Source: Ardenticatenales bacterium (GTDB taxonomy: Bacteria; Chloroflexota; Anaerolineae; Promineifilales; UBA4811). Taken from it: 14,099 nt of DNA. Below are positions 7,094 to 13,248 of this stretch, one piece after another (within the stretch, counting starts at the first letter, position 1; every line of letters starts with the position of its first letter). A model generated the notes under the pieces. It saw only the letters and a list, made by a program, of their open reading frames with translations. It was not told the DNA's origin and did not search any database. The DNA lies in assembly GCA_030667645.1 (NCBI GenBank), contig DAOUVM010000018.1, positions 1 through 14,099 on the forward strand. The letters are read 5' to 3'. Made by a program: the position numbers and the translations under genes.

Positions 7094-7720
7094 CTATCCA
7101 GTTCCAAACTGCCGGTCTCCGGCGTCGCCCAGGCCGGGCACAATATAGCCGACCTCATTCAGCCGCTCGTCCACGGTAGCCAGGTGAATAGGAATATCGG
7201 GATGGGCAGCGGTCAGCGCCTCCACGCCCTCGGGCGCCGCCAGGATACCCACGAACTTGATCCGATGCGCCCCCCAGTGCTTGAGGATATCCACTGTGGC
7301 CACGGCCGAGCCCCCGGTAGCCAGCATCGGGTCCAGTACCAGGCAGACCCGGACGGTGGGGATGATCGGCAGCTTGTTATAGTACTCGACCGGTTGAAGG
7401 GTGTCCTCGTCCCGGTAAAGGCCAATGTGCCACACCTCGGCCGACGGCATCATCTCCCATATGCCCTCTACCATACCCAGGCCGGACCGCAGAATGGGCA
7501 CCAGGCCGATCTTTTCCTGGAGATGAAAACCGGCTGCCTCTCCCATTGGGGTAGTGACGGCGGCCGGCTCCAGCGCGAGATCCAGAGTAGCTTCGTAGGC
7601 AAGAAGGATGGCGATCTCTCGGATCAGTTCGCGGAATTTTTTGGGGTTCGTCTCCTTGTCGCGCAGCTTGGTGAGTTTGTGCTTGACCAGTGGGTGGGAT
7701 GAGACATGAACGTGACTCAT
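7094..7720 (-). CDS. upp: Uracil phosphoribosyltransferase
   Basis: The 208-residue protein converts uracil and PRPP to UMP (pyrimidine salvage, cytoplasm) and has the usual family length. The PRPP-binding loop is LDPMLATGGSA (129-139), and the uracil-binding C terminus is GYIVPGLGDAGDR (191-203) followed by QFGT. The ATG at 7720 was preferred over an upstream in-frame extension because it gives the family length and has AAGGAG upstream. It is the first gene of the leftward unit and has a near-consensus promoter. A salvage enzyme heading an organic-acid cluster is unusual; it may be accidental adjacency. Confidence 0.96.
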   Translation of the reverse strand: MSHVHVSSHPLVKHKLTKLRDKETNPKKFRELIREIAILLAYEATLDLALEPAAVTTPMGEAAGFHLQEKIGLVPILRSGLGMVEGIWEMMPSAEVWHIGLYRDEDTLQPVEYYNKLPIIPTVRVCLVLDPMLATGGSAVATVDILKHWGAHRIKFVGILAAPEGVEALTAAHPDIPIHLATVDERLNEVGYIVPGLGDAGDRQFGTG

Positions 7721-7760
7721 AAGGACTCGGCTCCTTCTCTTTCCATGGATACTGCAGGCG

Positions 7761-7789
7761 ATTGTACGGCCTGGACAGTCATCTGTCAA
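7761..7789 (-). promoter_or_regulatory. Sigma70-type promoter for upp and the leftward operon
   Basis: On the minus strand TTGACA (7789-7784) and TACAAT (7766-7761) are separated by exactly 17 bases. Transcription should begin near 7754, giving a leader of about 35 bases before the upp ATG. The -35 box forms half of a perfect 12-bp palindrome, TGTCAATTGACA (7784-7795). Confidence 0.85.
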
Positions 7790-7795
7790 TTGACA
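7784..7795. promoter_or_regulatory. 12-bp palindrome over the upp -35 box (possible operator)
   Basis: TGTCAATTGACA is perfectly self-complementary and overlaps the -35 hexamer. A dimeric regulator could bind here and block RNA polymerase. On the plus strand it also reads TTGACA (7790-7795), but no -10 box follows at a suitable distance. Confidence 0.4.
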
Positions 7796-7893
7796 TTGAT
7801 GAGGGTGCCAAGAAAGGGATCGTGGCGACGTGAGAGGAAACGGCATTTTGTCTGTTCGTCGACACCCTCAATGCAGGGTGCTGTGCCAGGTTC

Positions 7894-7922
7894 TTGAAGC
7901 CGGCCGCGGAATAGGTTATACT
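7894..7922 (+). promoter_or_regulatory. Sigma70-type promoter for the MFS-GH1 operon
   Basis: TTGAAG (7894-7899) and TATACT (7917-7922) are 17 bases apart. The start point would fall near 7929, just before a perfect inverted repeat, leaving a leader of about 150 bases before the transporter ATG at 8080. Confidence 0.7.
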
Positions 7923-7933
7923 GCCACCGAACA

Positions 7934-7963
7934 AGTTCTCCGCCCTCTTGACGGCGGAGAACT
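7934..7963 (+). promoter_or_regulatory. Perfect 11-bp inverted repeat in the MFS leader (operator or 5' hairpin)
   Basis: AGTTCTCCGCC (7934-7944) and GGCGGAGAACT (7953-7963) are exact complements around the 8-base loop CTCTTGAC. The repeat lies immediately downstream of the predicted transcription start. It may be a repressor operator, or a 5' stem-loop that stabilises the mRNA. There is no U-run, so it is not a simple terminator. A separate palindrome TGAGCTCA (7963-7970) adjoins it. Confidence 0.65.
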
Positions 7964-8048
7964 GAGCTCAACACTGTCCGGCCGGTTCCGAGCCGAACGA
8001 TGTCCGAAGGATCCGTTTCTGTTGGCCGGGGCATCTGATGCGCGAACA

Positions 8049-8066
8049 GGGGACAGGCACCTTTTT
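8049..8066 (+). repeat. Dispersed-repeat-like motif in the MFS leader
   Basis: GGGGACAGGCACCTTTTT just upstream of the ribosome-binding site resembles a short GC-rich core with T-tract that recurs in intergenic regions of many bacterial genomes, and that I associate with REP-type repeats. Only one copy is visible here, so this rests on recognition of the motif, not on repetition within the window. Confidence 0.35.
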
Positions 8067-8079
8067 CCACGGAGGGATT

Positions 8080-9360
8080 ATGAAGGCACCGGATAGGCAC
8101 CGTTGGGTCGTCGTCGCCGTTCTATTCTCTTTCATGCTGCTACATCAAGTGGACAAACTCCTGATCGGTCCGCTCACTACCCCAATCATGGAAACCTTTG
8201 GAATCAACGAGGCCCAGATGGGTGCGGTATTCACCGGCGCATTGATCGTCGGTGCTGTCATGTATCCCGTCTGGGGTATCCTCTACGATCGCTTTGCTCG
8301 CGCCAAGCTTCTCGCATTGGCTTCCCTCCTGTGGGGGTCGACAACCTGGCTGAGCGCCATTGTCCCCAATTATCCGAGCTTTCTCGCGACACGTGCCTCG
8401 ACCGGAATTGACGACGCCAGCTATCCAGGTCTGTACAGTCTGATCTCCGATTACTTTGGGCCCAAGATGCGGGGCAGGATCTATGGTCTTCTGCAGACCG
8501 CCATGCCGCTCGGATATCTGCTCGGTATGTTTCTCGGCATCTTCCTGAGTGAGATCGTCGGCTGGCGCGGCGTCTTTATTGTCACCGGATCCCTTGGCCT
8601 GGTCTTGTCCGTGGTGATCTACCGGGTCGTACGCGAACCCCCGCGAGGCAAGAGCGAGCCCGAGCTTGCCGACGTGGATCAATTGGAGACCTATCGCTTT
8701 GAATGGGCAACTGCCAAGGGGCTGTTTCGCAAGCGCACCCTGCGATTGCTCTTCATTCAGGGCTTTTTTGGGGTCTTTCCCTGGACGGTGATTACCTACT
8801 GGATTTTTAGATACCTGGAGACCGAGCGCAATTATGCCTCGGAGGAGATCATGGTGACTATGGTCGTGGCGGTGCTCGCGATGGCCTGTGGGTATTTTAC
8901 GGGGGGGACCATCGGCGATTTCCTATTCAGGCGCACTCCGCGCGGCCGACTCATAGTTAGCACCGTGGCTGTCCTGTTGGGTGCGCTGCTGCTTGTGGTC
9001 GCGCTAAACCTCCCACTGGCAGATCAAGGCTTGTTTATGATCACGCTGGCCGCAGCCGCGTTCTTTATGCCCATCCCGGCGCCGAACATGATCTCCACCA
9101 TCTATGACGTCACGCTGCCAGAGGTGCGCAGTACCGCATCTGCTATTCAGTACTTTATCGAGTCGGCCGGCGCGGCGCTTGCGCCTCTTATTGCCGGGCT
9201 GATTGCGGTCGACTATTCCTTGCAGACTGCGATTCTCGTGATCAGCACCTCCACCTGGCTGATCTGTGCCGTCTTTTTTGCTTTTACCGCTTTTGTGATC
9301 CCGGACGACATTGCAACGCTGCGCCGCCAATTGCGAGAACGGGCAGCCCAGGAGGTCTAG
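8080..9360 (+). CDS. MFS transporter (12-helix type, Spinster-like sequence features)
   Basis: Start chosen at ATG 8080, with GGAGG five bases upstream; the in-frame ATG at 8038 would translate through the repeat-like motif and the Shine-Dalgarno site. The 426-residue protein has the hydrophobic pattern of two six-helix bundles with a charged cytoplasmic loop around residues 185-225. The motif-A-like loop between helices 2 and 3 is GILYDRFARAK. A segment reading ATRASTGIDDASYPG, with the downstream DYFG and RG, resembles the RxxxGxxxAxxxP region of Spinster/organic-anion MFS members. It probably moves a small solute by proton coupling. Six bases separate it from the GH1 gene, so the natural guess is uptake of a glycoside or its product; the substrate is not readable from sequence. 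Confidence 0.9.
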   Translation: MKAPDRHRWVVVAVLFSFMLLHQVDKLLIGPLTTPIMETFGINEAQMGAVFTGALIVGAVMYPVWGILYDRFARAKLLALASLLWGSTTWLSAIVPNYPSFLATRASTGIDDASYPGLYSLISDYFGPKMRGRIYGLLQTAMPLGYLLGMFLGIFLSEIVGWRGVFIVTGSLGLVLSVVIYRVVREPPRGKSEPELADVDQLETYRFEWATAKGLFRKRTLRLLFIQGFFGVFPWTVITYWIFRYLETERNYASEEIMVTMVVAVLAMACGYFTGGTIGDFLFRRTPRGRLIVSTVAVLLGALLLVVALNLPLADQGLFMITLAAAAFFMPIPAPNMISTIYDVTLPEVRSTASAIQYFIESAGAALAPLIAGLIAVDYSLQTAILVISTSTWLICAVFFAFTAFVIPDDIATLRRQLRERAAQEV

Positions 9361-9366
9361 ATAACC

Positions 9367-10740
9367 ATGACCATGATCCAATTCCCTGATGATTTCGTCT
9401 GGGGGGTAGCCTCCTCCGCCTACCAGATCGAGGGCGCGTACGAAAAAGATGGTCGCGGCCCCAGTATCTGGGATACGTTCTGCCACACACCGGGCAAGAT
9501 CTACCGCGGTCATGTGGGCGACGAGGCGGCCGACCACTATCATCGCTATGCGGACGATGTCGGCATGATGGCGGAGCTAGGTTTGGACGCCTACCGATTT
9601 TCGATTGCGTGGTCCCGTGTTCTGCCCGCGGGCAAGGGGAAGGTCAACCCCAAGGGGCTCGATTTCTATGATCGGCTGGTAGACGTCTTGATGGAGCAGG
9701 GAATCACACCATTTCCCACTCTCCATCACTGGGACCTGCCGCAGGCGCTTCAGGATGAAGGCGGTGGCTGGGCAAACCGCGAAACCGCCTACCACTTTGC
9801 TGAATTCGCACGGGTCACGGTTGAGAGACTCGGTGACCGGGTGACCCGGTGGATCACTCACAACGAGCCCTTTGTGCTCTCGGTTCTGGGGCACTATACC
9901 GGGGAGCACGCCCCCGGCCTCACCGACCCCTTTGCGACGTTCCAGGTCGGCTATCACTTGCTGCTCTCTCATGGCCTGGCGGTTGATGTGCTGCGGACGT
10001 GTTCCAAGCAGCCACTTGAGATCGGCATCACGTTGGACTATAGTCCCATGCACCCGGCCACGGAGAGCGATGAGGACAGACAGGCCGCACGCCGCTTGGA
10101 CGGAATCCGCAACCGGATGTTTTTCGAGCCGATCCTGCTCGGGGAGTATCCGCAGGACGTACGGGAGATGCTTGGCCCGCTGATGCCCGAGATCAAGGAT
10201 GAGGACCTCAGGCATATGAGCGCGCCGATCGATTTCGTCGGCCTGAACTATTACACTCGCACCGTCGTCAGGCACGATCCGGGCTTTCCCGTCATCGCCG
10301 CATCGCCTGTTGAGCCAGAGGGCAACGAGTATTCGATGATATGGGAGATATACCCGGAGGGTATGTACGAGACCATCACGCGAGTGTGGAATGATTACCG
10401 CCCTCCCTCGATCTACATCACAGAGAATGGCATCCCGGTTCCTGACGATGTCGATCACGACGGTCAAGTGCGCGATTATCGTCGTATCCGCTACCTGCGT
10501 GATCACCTCTTCCAGGTGCATCGCGCCTCGGAAACGGGCATCCCGGTGAAGGGCTATTTTCACTGGTCATTGACGGACAACTTTGAATGGGCGTTCGGCT
10601 ACCGAATGCGCTTTGGACTGGTTTTCGTCGATTTTGACACCCAGGAACGCACGATCAAGGAGAGTGGGCGTTGGTACGCCCAGGTCATTGAGAACAAGGG
10701 TTTCGATCCTACCTCCAGCGGCCTGCATCTGCCTGGCTAG
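9367..10740 (+). CDS. Glycoside hydrolase family 1 beta-glycosidase
   Basis: The 457-residue protein is a full-length GH1 (alpha/beta)8 barrel, the retaining beta-glucosidase/beta-galactosidase/6-phospho-glycosidase family. Visible signatures are the N-terminal FVWGVASSAYQIEGA (10-24), LHHWDLP (119-125), the acid/base E167 in ITHNEPF, the nucleophile E353 in YITENG, and the sugar-binding SLTDNFEWAFGYR (401-413). The GFGL-type tail is complete. No signal peptide is seen, so hydrolysis should be intracellular, after import by the MFS protein encoded just upstream. GGAGG from the end of that gene serves the ATG at 9367; a second in-frame ATG lies at 9373. E407-W408 near the active site fits non-phosphorylated sugars better than 6-phospho-sugars, but the substrate is open. 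Confidence 0.97.
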   Translation: MTMIQFPDDFVWGVASSAYQIEGAYEKDGRGPSIWDTFCHTPGKIYRGHVGDEAADHYHRYADDVGMMAELGLDAYRFSIAWSRVLPAGKGKVNPKGLDFYDRLVDVLMEQGITPFPTLHHWDLPQALQDEGGGWANRETAYHFAEFARVTVERLGDRVTRWITHNEPFVLSVLGHYTGEHAPGLTDPFATFQVGYHLLLSHGLAVDVLRTCSKQPLEIGITLDYSPMHPATESDEDRQAARRLDGIRNRMFFEPILLGEYPQDVREMLGPLMPEIKDEDLRHMSAPIDFVGLNYYTRTVVRHDPGFPVIAASPVEPEGNEYSMIWEIYPEGMYETITRVWNDYRPPSIYITENGIPVPDDVDHDGQVRDYRRIRYLRDHLFQVHRASETGIPVKGYFHWSLTDNFEWAFGYRMRFGLVFVDFDTQERTIKESGRWYAQVIENKGFDPTSSGLHLPG

Positions 10741-10765
10741 CAGCGGAACCGCCTGCGCAGATGCA
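10724..10765 (+). other. Inverted repeat spanning the GH1 stop codon
   Basis: TGCATCTGC (10724-10732) and GCAGATGCA (10757-10765) are a perfect 9-bp inverted repeat around the TAG at 10738-10740, and the loop holds a smaller GCGG/CCGC pair. No U-run follows. It may protect the 3' end of the MFS-GH1 message or cause partial termination before the oxidoreductase gene. Confidence 0.45.
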
Positions 10766-10794
10766 CGGATCACGGCAGCGGGGAATCAGCAAAG

Positions 10795-10829
10795 GATGCG
10801 TACGCCGGCCAAGCGGCCGATTGCGCATC
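10795..10829 (+). other. Nested hairpin in the GH1-oxidoreductase spacer
   Basis: An outer pair GATGCG (10795-10800) / CGCATC (10824-10829) encloses CGGCC (10806-10810) / GGCCG (10815-10819) with a 4-base loop. Together with the repeat over the GH1 stop it makes the roughly 195-base spacer strongly structured. I found no consensus promoter in 10741-10935. Confidence 0.4.
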
Positions 10830-10935
10830 GTCGGGCAGTCGGTGAGGAAAGGCCCGTGACGGCAGATGCGAGTCCATGGTATCGTCCAAGGCGCTGGGAT
10901 TGGAGCTTGGATCACACTCGGAAGGAATCGGATCG

Positions 10936-12342
10936 GTGACCGCTGCTCAACCCATCAAGGCCGTTCTGATCGGCGCCGGGGACCGTGGCAAAGACACCTA
11001 TGGCCACTATGCCCTGGAGCATCCTGATGAGATCCGTTTTGTGGCTGTGGCCGAGCCGCTACAGGGGCGCCGGGAGGCTTTTGCCCGGCAACATCAGATT
11101 CCACCGGAGCACTGCTACGCAACCTGGGAACCACTCCTCAAGCAGCCCAAGATTGGCAAAGCGGCCTTGATCTGTACCCAGGATCGTCTGCATGCCCGGC
11201 CGGCGCTGGCAGCGCTGGAAAGCGGCTACCACGTTCTCCTCGAGAAACCGATGGCGCCCACCCCTAAAGAGTGCAGGCAACTGGTCGACACGGCCGAAGG
11301 GCGGGGCTTGCACCTGCAGATCTGCCATGTTCTGCGCTATGCTCCGTTCTTCCAGACGATCTATCGGGCCATTCAGTCTGGAGAGCTAGGAGATCTCGTC
11401 TGTCTGTCACAGCGGGAGAACGTCAGCTACTGGCACATGGCGCACTCGTTCGTTCGGGGCAACTGGCGGAGACGCGACCTTGGCAACGCGATGATCCTGG
11501 CCAAATGTTGTCACGATTTGGACCTGTTGCAGTGGTTTGCGGGCGCCCGGGCGAGACAGATCAGCTCCTTTGGCAGCCTTTCGCACTTTCGATCAGAGCA
11601 CGCACCCAAAGGCGCTGCCAGCCGGTGCACGGACAACTGCCCCGTCGAGTCAGACTGCATCTACTCAGCCATCGATATCTATGTCCGCCTCAGGCCGCTC
11701 TTGCAGGTCGTGCAGATGTCAGATGCCCGATTCTTAAAGATGGTGGCCAAACTGCTCGAGAGACAGCCGTCCCTGGCAGAGCAGCTTGCGCGCATTGTGA
11801 CGCCGCTCAAGCAGTTAACAGAGTTTAGCGGCTGGCCGGTAAGAGTGATGACGACGGATTTCACGAGAAACGGCCGGCTGCAGGCGATCCGAGATCCCGC
11901 AAATCCGTACGGCCGGTGTGTCTATGACTGCGACAACGATGTTGTCGACCACCAGCACGTAGACATCGAGTTTGAGAACGGCGTGACGGCGACGTTGATC
12001 ATGCATGGCCACTCCTACGCGGAAGGGCGCACCATCAGAATCGACGGGAGCAAGGCGACGCTGATCGGCGAGATGTGTTTACACCGGCAGCGGATCGAAC
12101 TGTTCGACAAGCAAACAGGACGGAAAAGGATCCTGTTCTCCGAGGGGCTGCGCCTGGGGAACGCAGCCCACGGCGGCAGTGACGCCGGTCTGATGAGCGC
12201 CTTTGCCGCGCTGACAAGGGATGACCGAAAGACAGCCGCCGGCAGCGACGCCCGAGACGCCCTGGAAAGCCACCTCATGGCGTTCGCGGCCGAACAGTCC
12301 CGCACTGAGGGAAAGGTCGTTCAAATGGCGGCGCTGCGATGA
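10936..12342 (+). CDS. Gfo/Idh/MocA-family NAD(P)-dependent oxidoreductase
   Basis: GTG 10936 was chosen because GGAAGGA lies just upstream and it places the Rossmann motif near the N terminus (GAGDRG, 13-18); an in-frame ATG at 10876 would add 20 residues without family resemblance. The 468-residue protein has the EKP signature (103-105, catalytic Lys104) and ICHVLRYAP (129-137). A KCCHDLDLLQWF segment (190-201) carries the catalytic-type Asp/His. The family oxidises or reduces sugars and their derivatives. It is longer than the usual 330-400 residues, and the C-terminal domain carries cysteine clusters: C231-x3-C235-x5-C241 and C328-x3-C332. Placed after MFS and GH1 genes, it probably acts on a sugar released from the glycoside. 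The 195-base spacer leaves open whether it shares their transcript. Confidence 0.9.
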   Translation: MTAAQPIKAVLIGAGDRGKDTYGHYALEHPDEIRFVAVAEPLQGRREAFARQHQIPPEHCYATWEPLLKQPKIGKAALICTQDRLHARPALAALESGYHVLLEKPMAPTPKECRQLVDTAEGRGLHLQICHVLRYAPFFQTIYRAIQSGELGDLVCLSQRENVSYWHMAHSFVRGNWRRRDLGNAMILAKCCHDLDLLQWFAGARARQISSFGSLSHFRSEHAPKGAASRCTDNCPVESDCIYSAIDIYVRLRPLLQVVQMSDARFLKMVAKLLERQPSLAEQLARIVTPLKQLTEFSGWPVRVMTTDFTRNGRLQAIRDPANPYGRCVYDCDNDVVDHQHVDIEFENGVTATLIMHGHSYAEGRTIRIDGSKATLIGEMCLHRQRIELFDKQTGRKRILFSEGLRLGNAAHGGSDAGLMSAFAALTRDDRKTAAGSDARDALESHLMAFAAEQSRTEGKVVQMAALR

Positions 12343-12348
12343 GATCAT

Positions 12349-12434
12349 CCGGGTGCCCATGGCTGGCTGATTGGGGACGGGCGCCGGTCGCTTGGACTAC
12401 TCGCCGAAATCGCCCGGATTGACCCGGGTGCCCA
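12349..12434 (+). repeat. Pair of 11-bp direct repeats before the HAD gene
   Basis: CCGGGTGCCCA occurs at 12349-12359 and again at 12424-12434, 75 bases apart start to start. The second copy covers the end of the -35 box and the start of the promoter spacer. That spacing is about seven helical turns, as expected if one regulator binds both on the same face. Confidence 0.4.
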
Positions 12435-12447
12435 CCTCTCGTACAAT
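12419..12447 (+). promoter_or_regulatory. Sigma70-type promoter for the HAD gene
   Basis: TTGACC (12419-12424) and TACAAT (12442-12447) have a 17-base spacer. Transcription would start near 12454, leaving a short leader of about 19 bases. Confidence 0.75.
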
Positions 12448-12472
12448 GGGGCCGATTGACGAGTAATGCCGT

Positions 12473-13165
12473 ATGCATCTGGTTCTCTTTGACGTTGATG
12501 GCACTCTGATTGATGCCCGGGGAGCGGGATCACGAGCCCTGTTGGCAGCGCTGGAGGAGGTTTTCCTCCAGCCGTTTTCGCGTTGCGGCGTCCCATTTGC
12601 CGGGCGGACTGACCGCGCCATCGTATCAGACCTGATCGTCGCTAACGGGTTGTCGTCGCGCCACGTCGAGCAGGACGTTGAAACCGTCTTCCGAACCCTC
12701 CCCCGCCACATGGCAATCGAGACGGTCAATCGCCCATCAATCCCCTGTCCGGGCGTCCCGGCGGTGCTAGAGGCGCTTGAGAGACAGGACGGTATCTTTC
12801 TCGGACTGGTCACCGGGAATCTGTGGGCGACCGCCTCGACCAAGCTGTCATCGGCCGGCCTCTCGCCATCCCTGTTCCGATTTGGCGCCTTTGGGAACGA
12901 CGCGATCGACAGGAACTCGCTCCCCCCTCTCGCACTGCGCCGGGCAGCCCAAGCGGTAGGGCAGCCGGTGTCTTCGGCCATCATCGTCGGCGACACGCCG
13001 GCCGATATTGAGAGCGCTCGCGTCAACGGGCTGCTCTCCTTGGCGGTCGCCACCGGCCCCTTGTCCCAAGATGAACTGGCAGCCTGCCGGCCGGACTACC
13101 TCTTTGCCGATCTGACGGATCTGACGGCCGTGCTAGAGGCGCTGACCGGGGCAACCGTTTTGTGA
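12473..13165 (+). CDS. HAD-superfamily hydrolase (phosphoglycolate-phosphatase-like)
   Basis: The 230-residue protein has HAD motif I, FDVDGTLID (nucleophile D7, acid D9), the motif II region GLVTGN, and the motif IV acid in VGDTPADIESA. A four-helix-like cap lies between motifs I and II (about 15-90), as in the beta-phosphoglucomutase/Gph subclass. Such proteins remove phosphate from small molecules such as phosphoglycolate or sugar phosphates; the substrate cannot be named. The ATG at 12473 is the first in-frame start after a clear promoter. Its Shine-Dalgarno is weak (GACGAG), and translation may depend on the short leader. Its own promoter separates it from the oxidoreductase upstream. 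The ruvB -35 box overlaps its stop codon. Confidence 0.88.
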   Translation: MHLVLFDVDGTLIDARGAGSRALLAALEEVFLQPFSRCGVPFAGRTDRAIVSDLIVANGLSSRHVEQDVETVFRTLPRHMAIETVNRPSIPCPGVPAVLEALERQDGIFLGLVTGNLWATASTKLSSAGLSPSLFRFGAFGNDAIDRNSLPPLALRRAAQAVGQPVSSAIIVGDTPADIESARVNGLLSLAVATGPLSQDELAACRPDYLFADLTDLTAVLEALTGATVL

Positions 13166-13188
13166 ATCCTCGCCGCTTCCGCTATAAT
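13160..13188 (+). promoter_or_regulatory. Sigma70-type promoter for ruvB
   Basis: TTGTGA (13160-13165) and a perfect TATAAT (13183-13188) are 17 bases apart. The -35 hexamer overlaps the HAD stop codon (13163-13165). The start would be near 13195, about 50 bases before the ruvB ATG. Confidence 0.85.
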
Positions 13189-13200
13189 CGTCGCCGTCAA

Positions 13201-13248
13201 ATGCAACCGGCCCAAGCCCATGGTGGCCCGGAACCCTGGCAGACATGA
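13201..13248 (+). CDS. Possible 15-residue leader ORF overlapping the ruvB start
   Basis: An ATG only a few bases after the predicted transcription start opens a 15-codon frame that ends in TGA overlapping the ruvB ATG (ATGA at 13245-13248). The arrangement would allow translational coupling in a gene with a poor Shine-Dalgarno. It has no clear ribosome-binding site of its own, and its length makes chance likely. Confidence 0.2.
   Translation: MQPAQAHGGPEPWQT

Noticed and set aside
7863..7880. Short inverted repeat CACCCT / AGGGTG
   Set aside because: Only 6 bp with a 6-base loop, and no gene end or T-run. It is expected by chance in this composition.
7786..8100. 104-residue minus-strand frame in the divergent intergenic region
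   Set aside because: It covers both promoters, the inverted repeat and the repeat-like motif, and has no domain.
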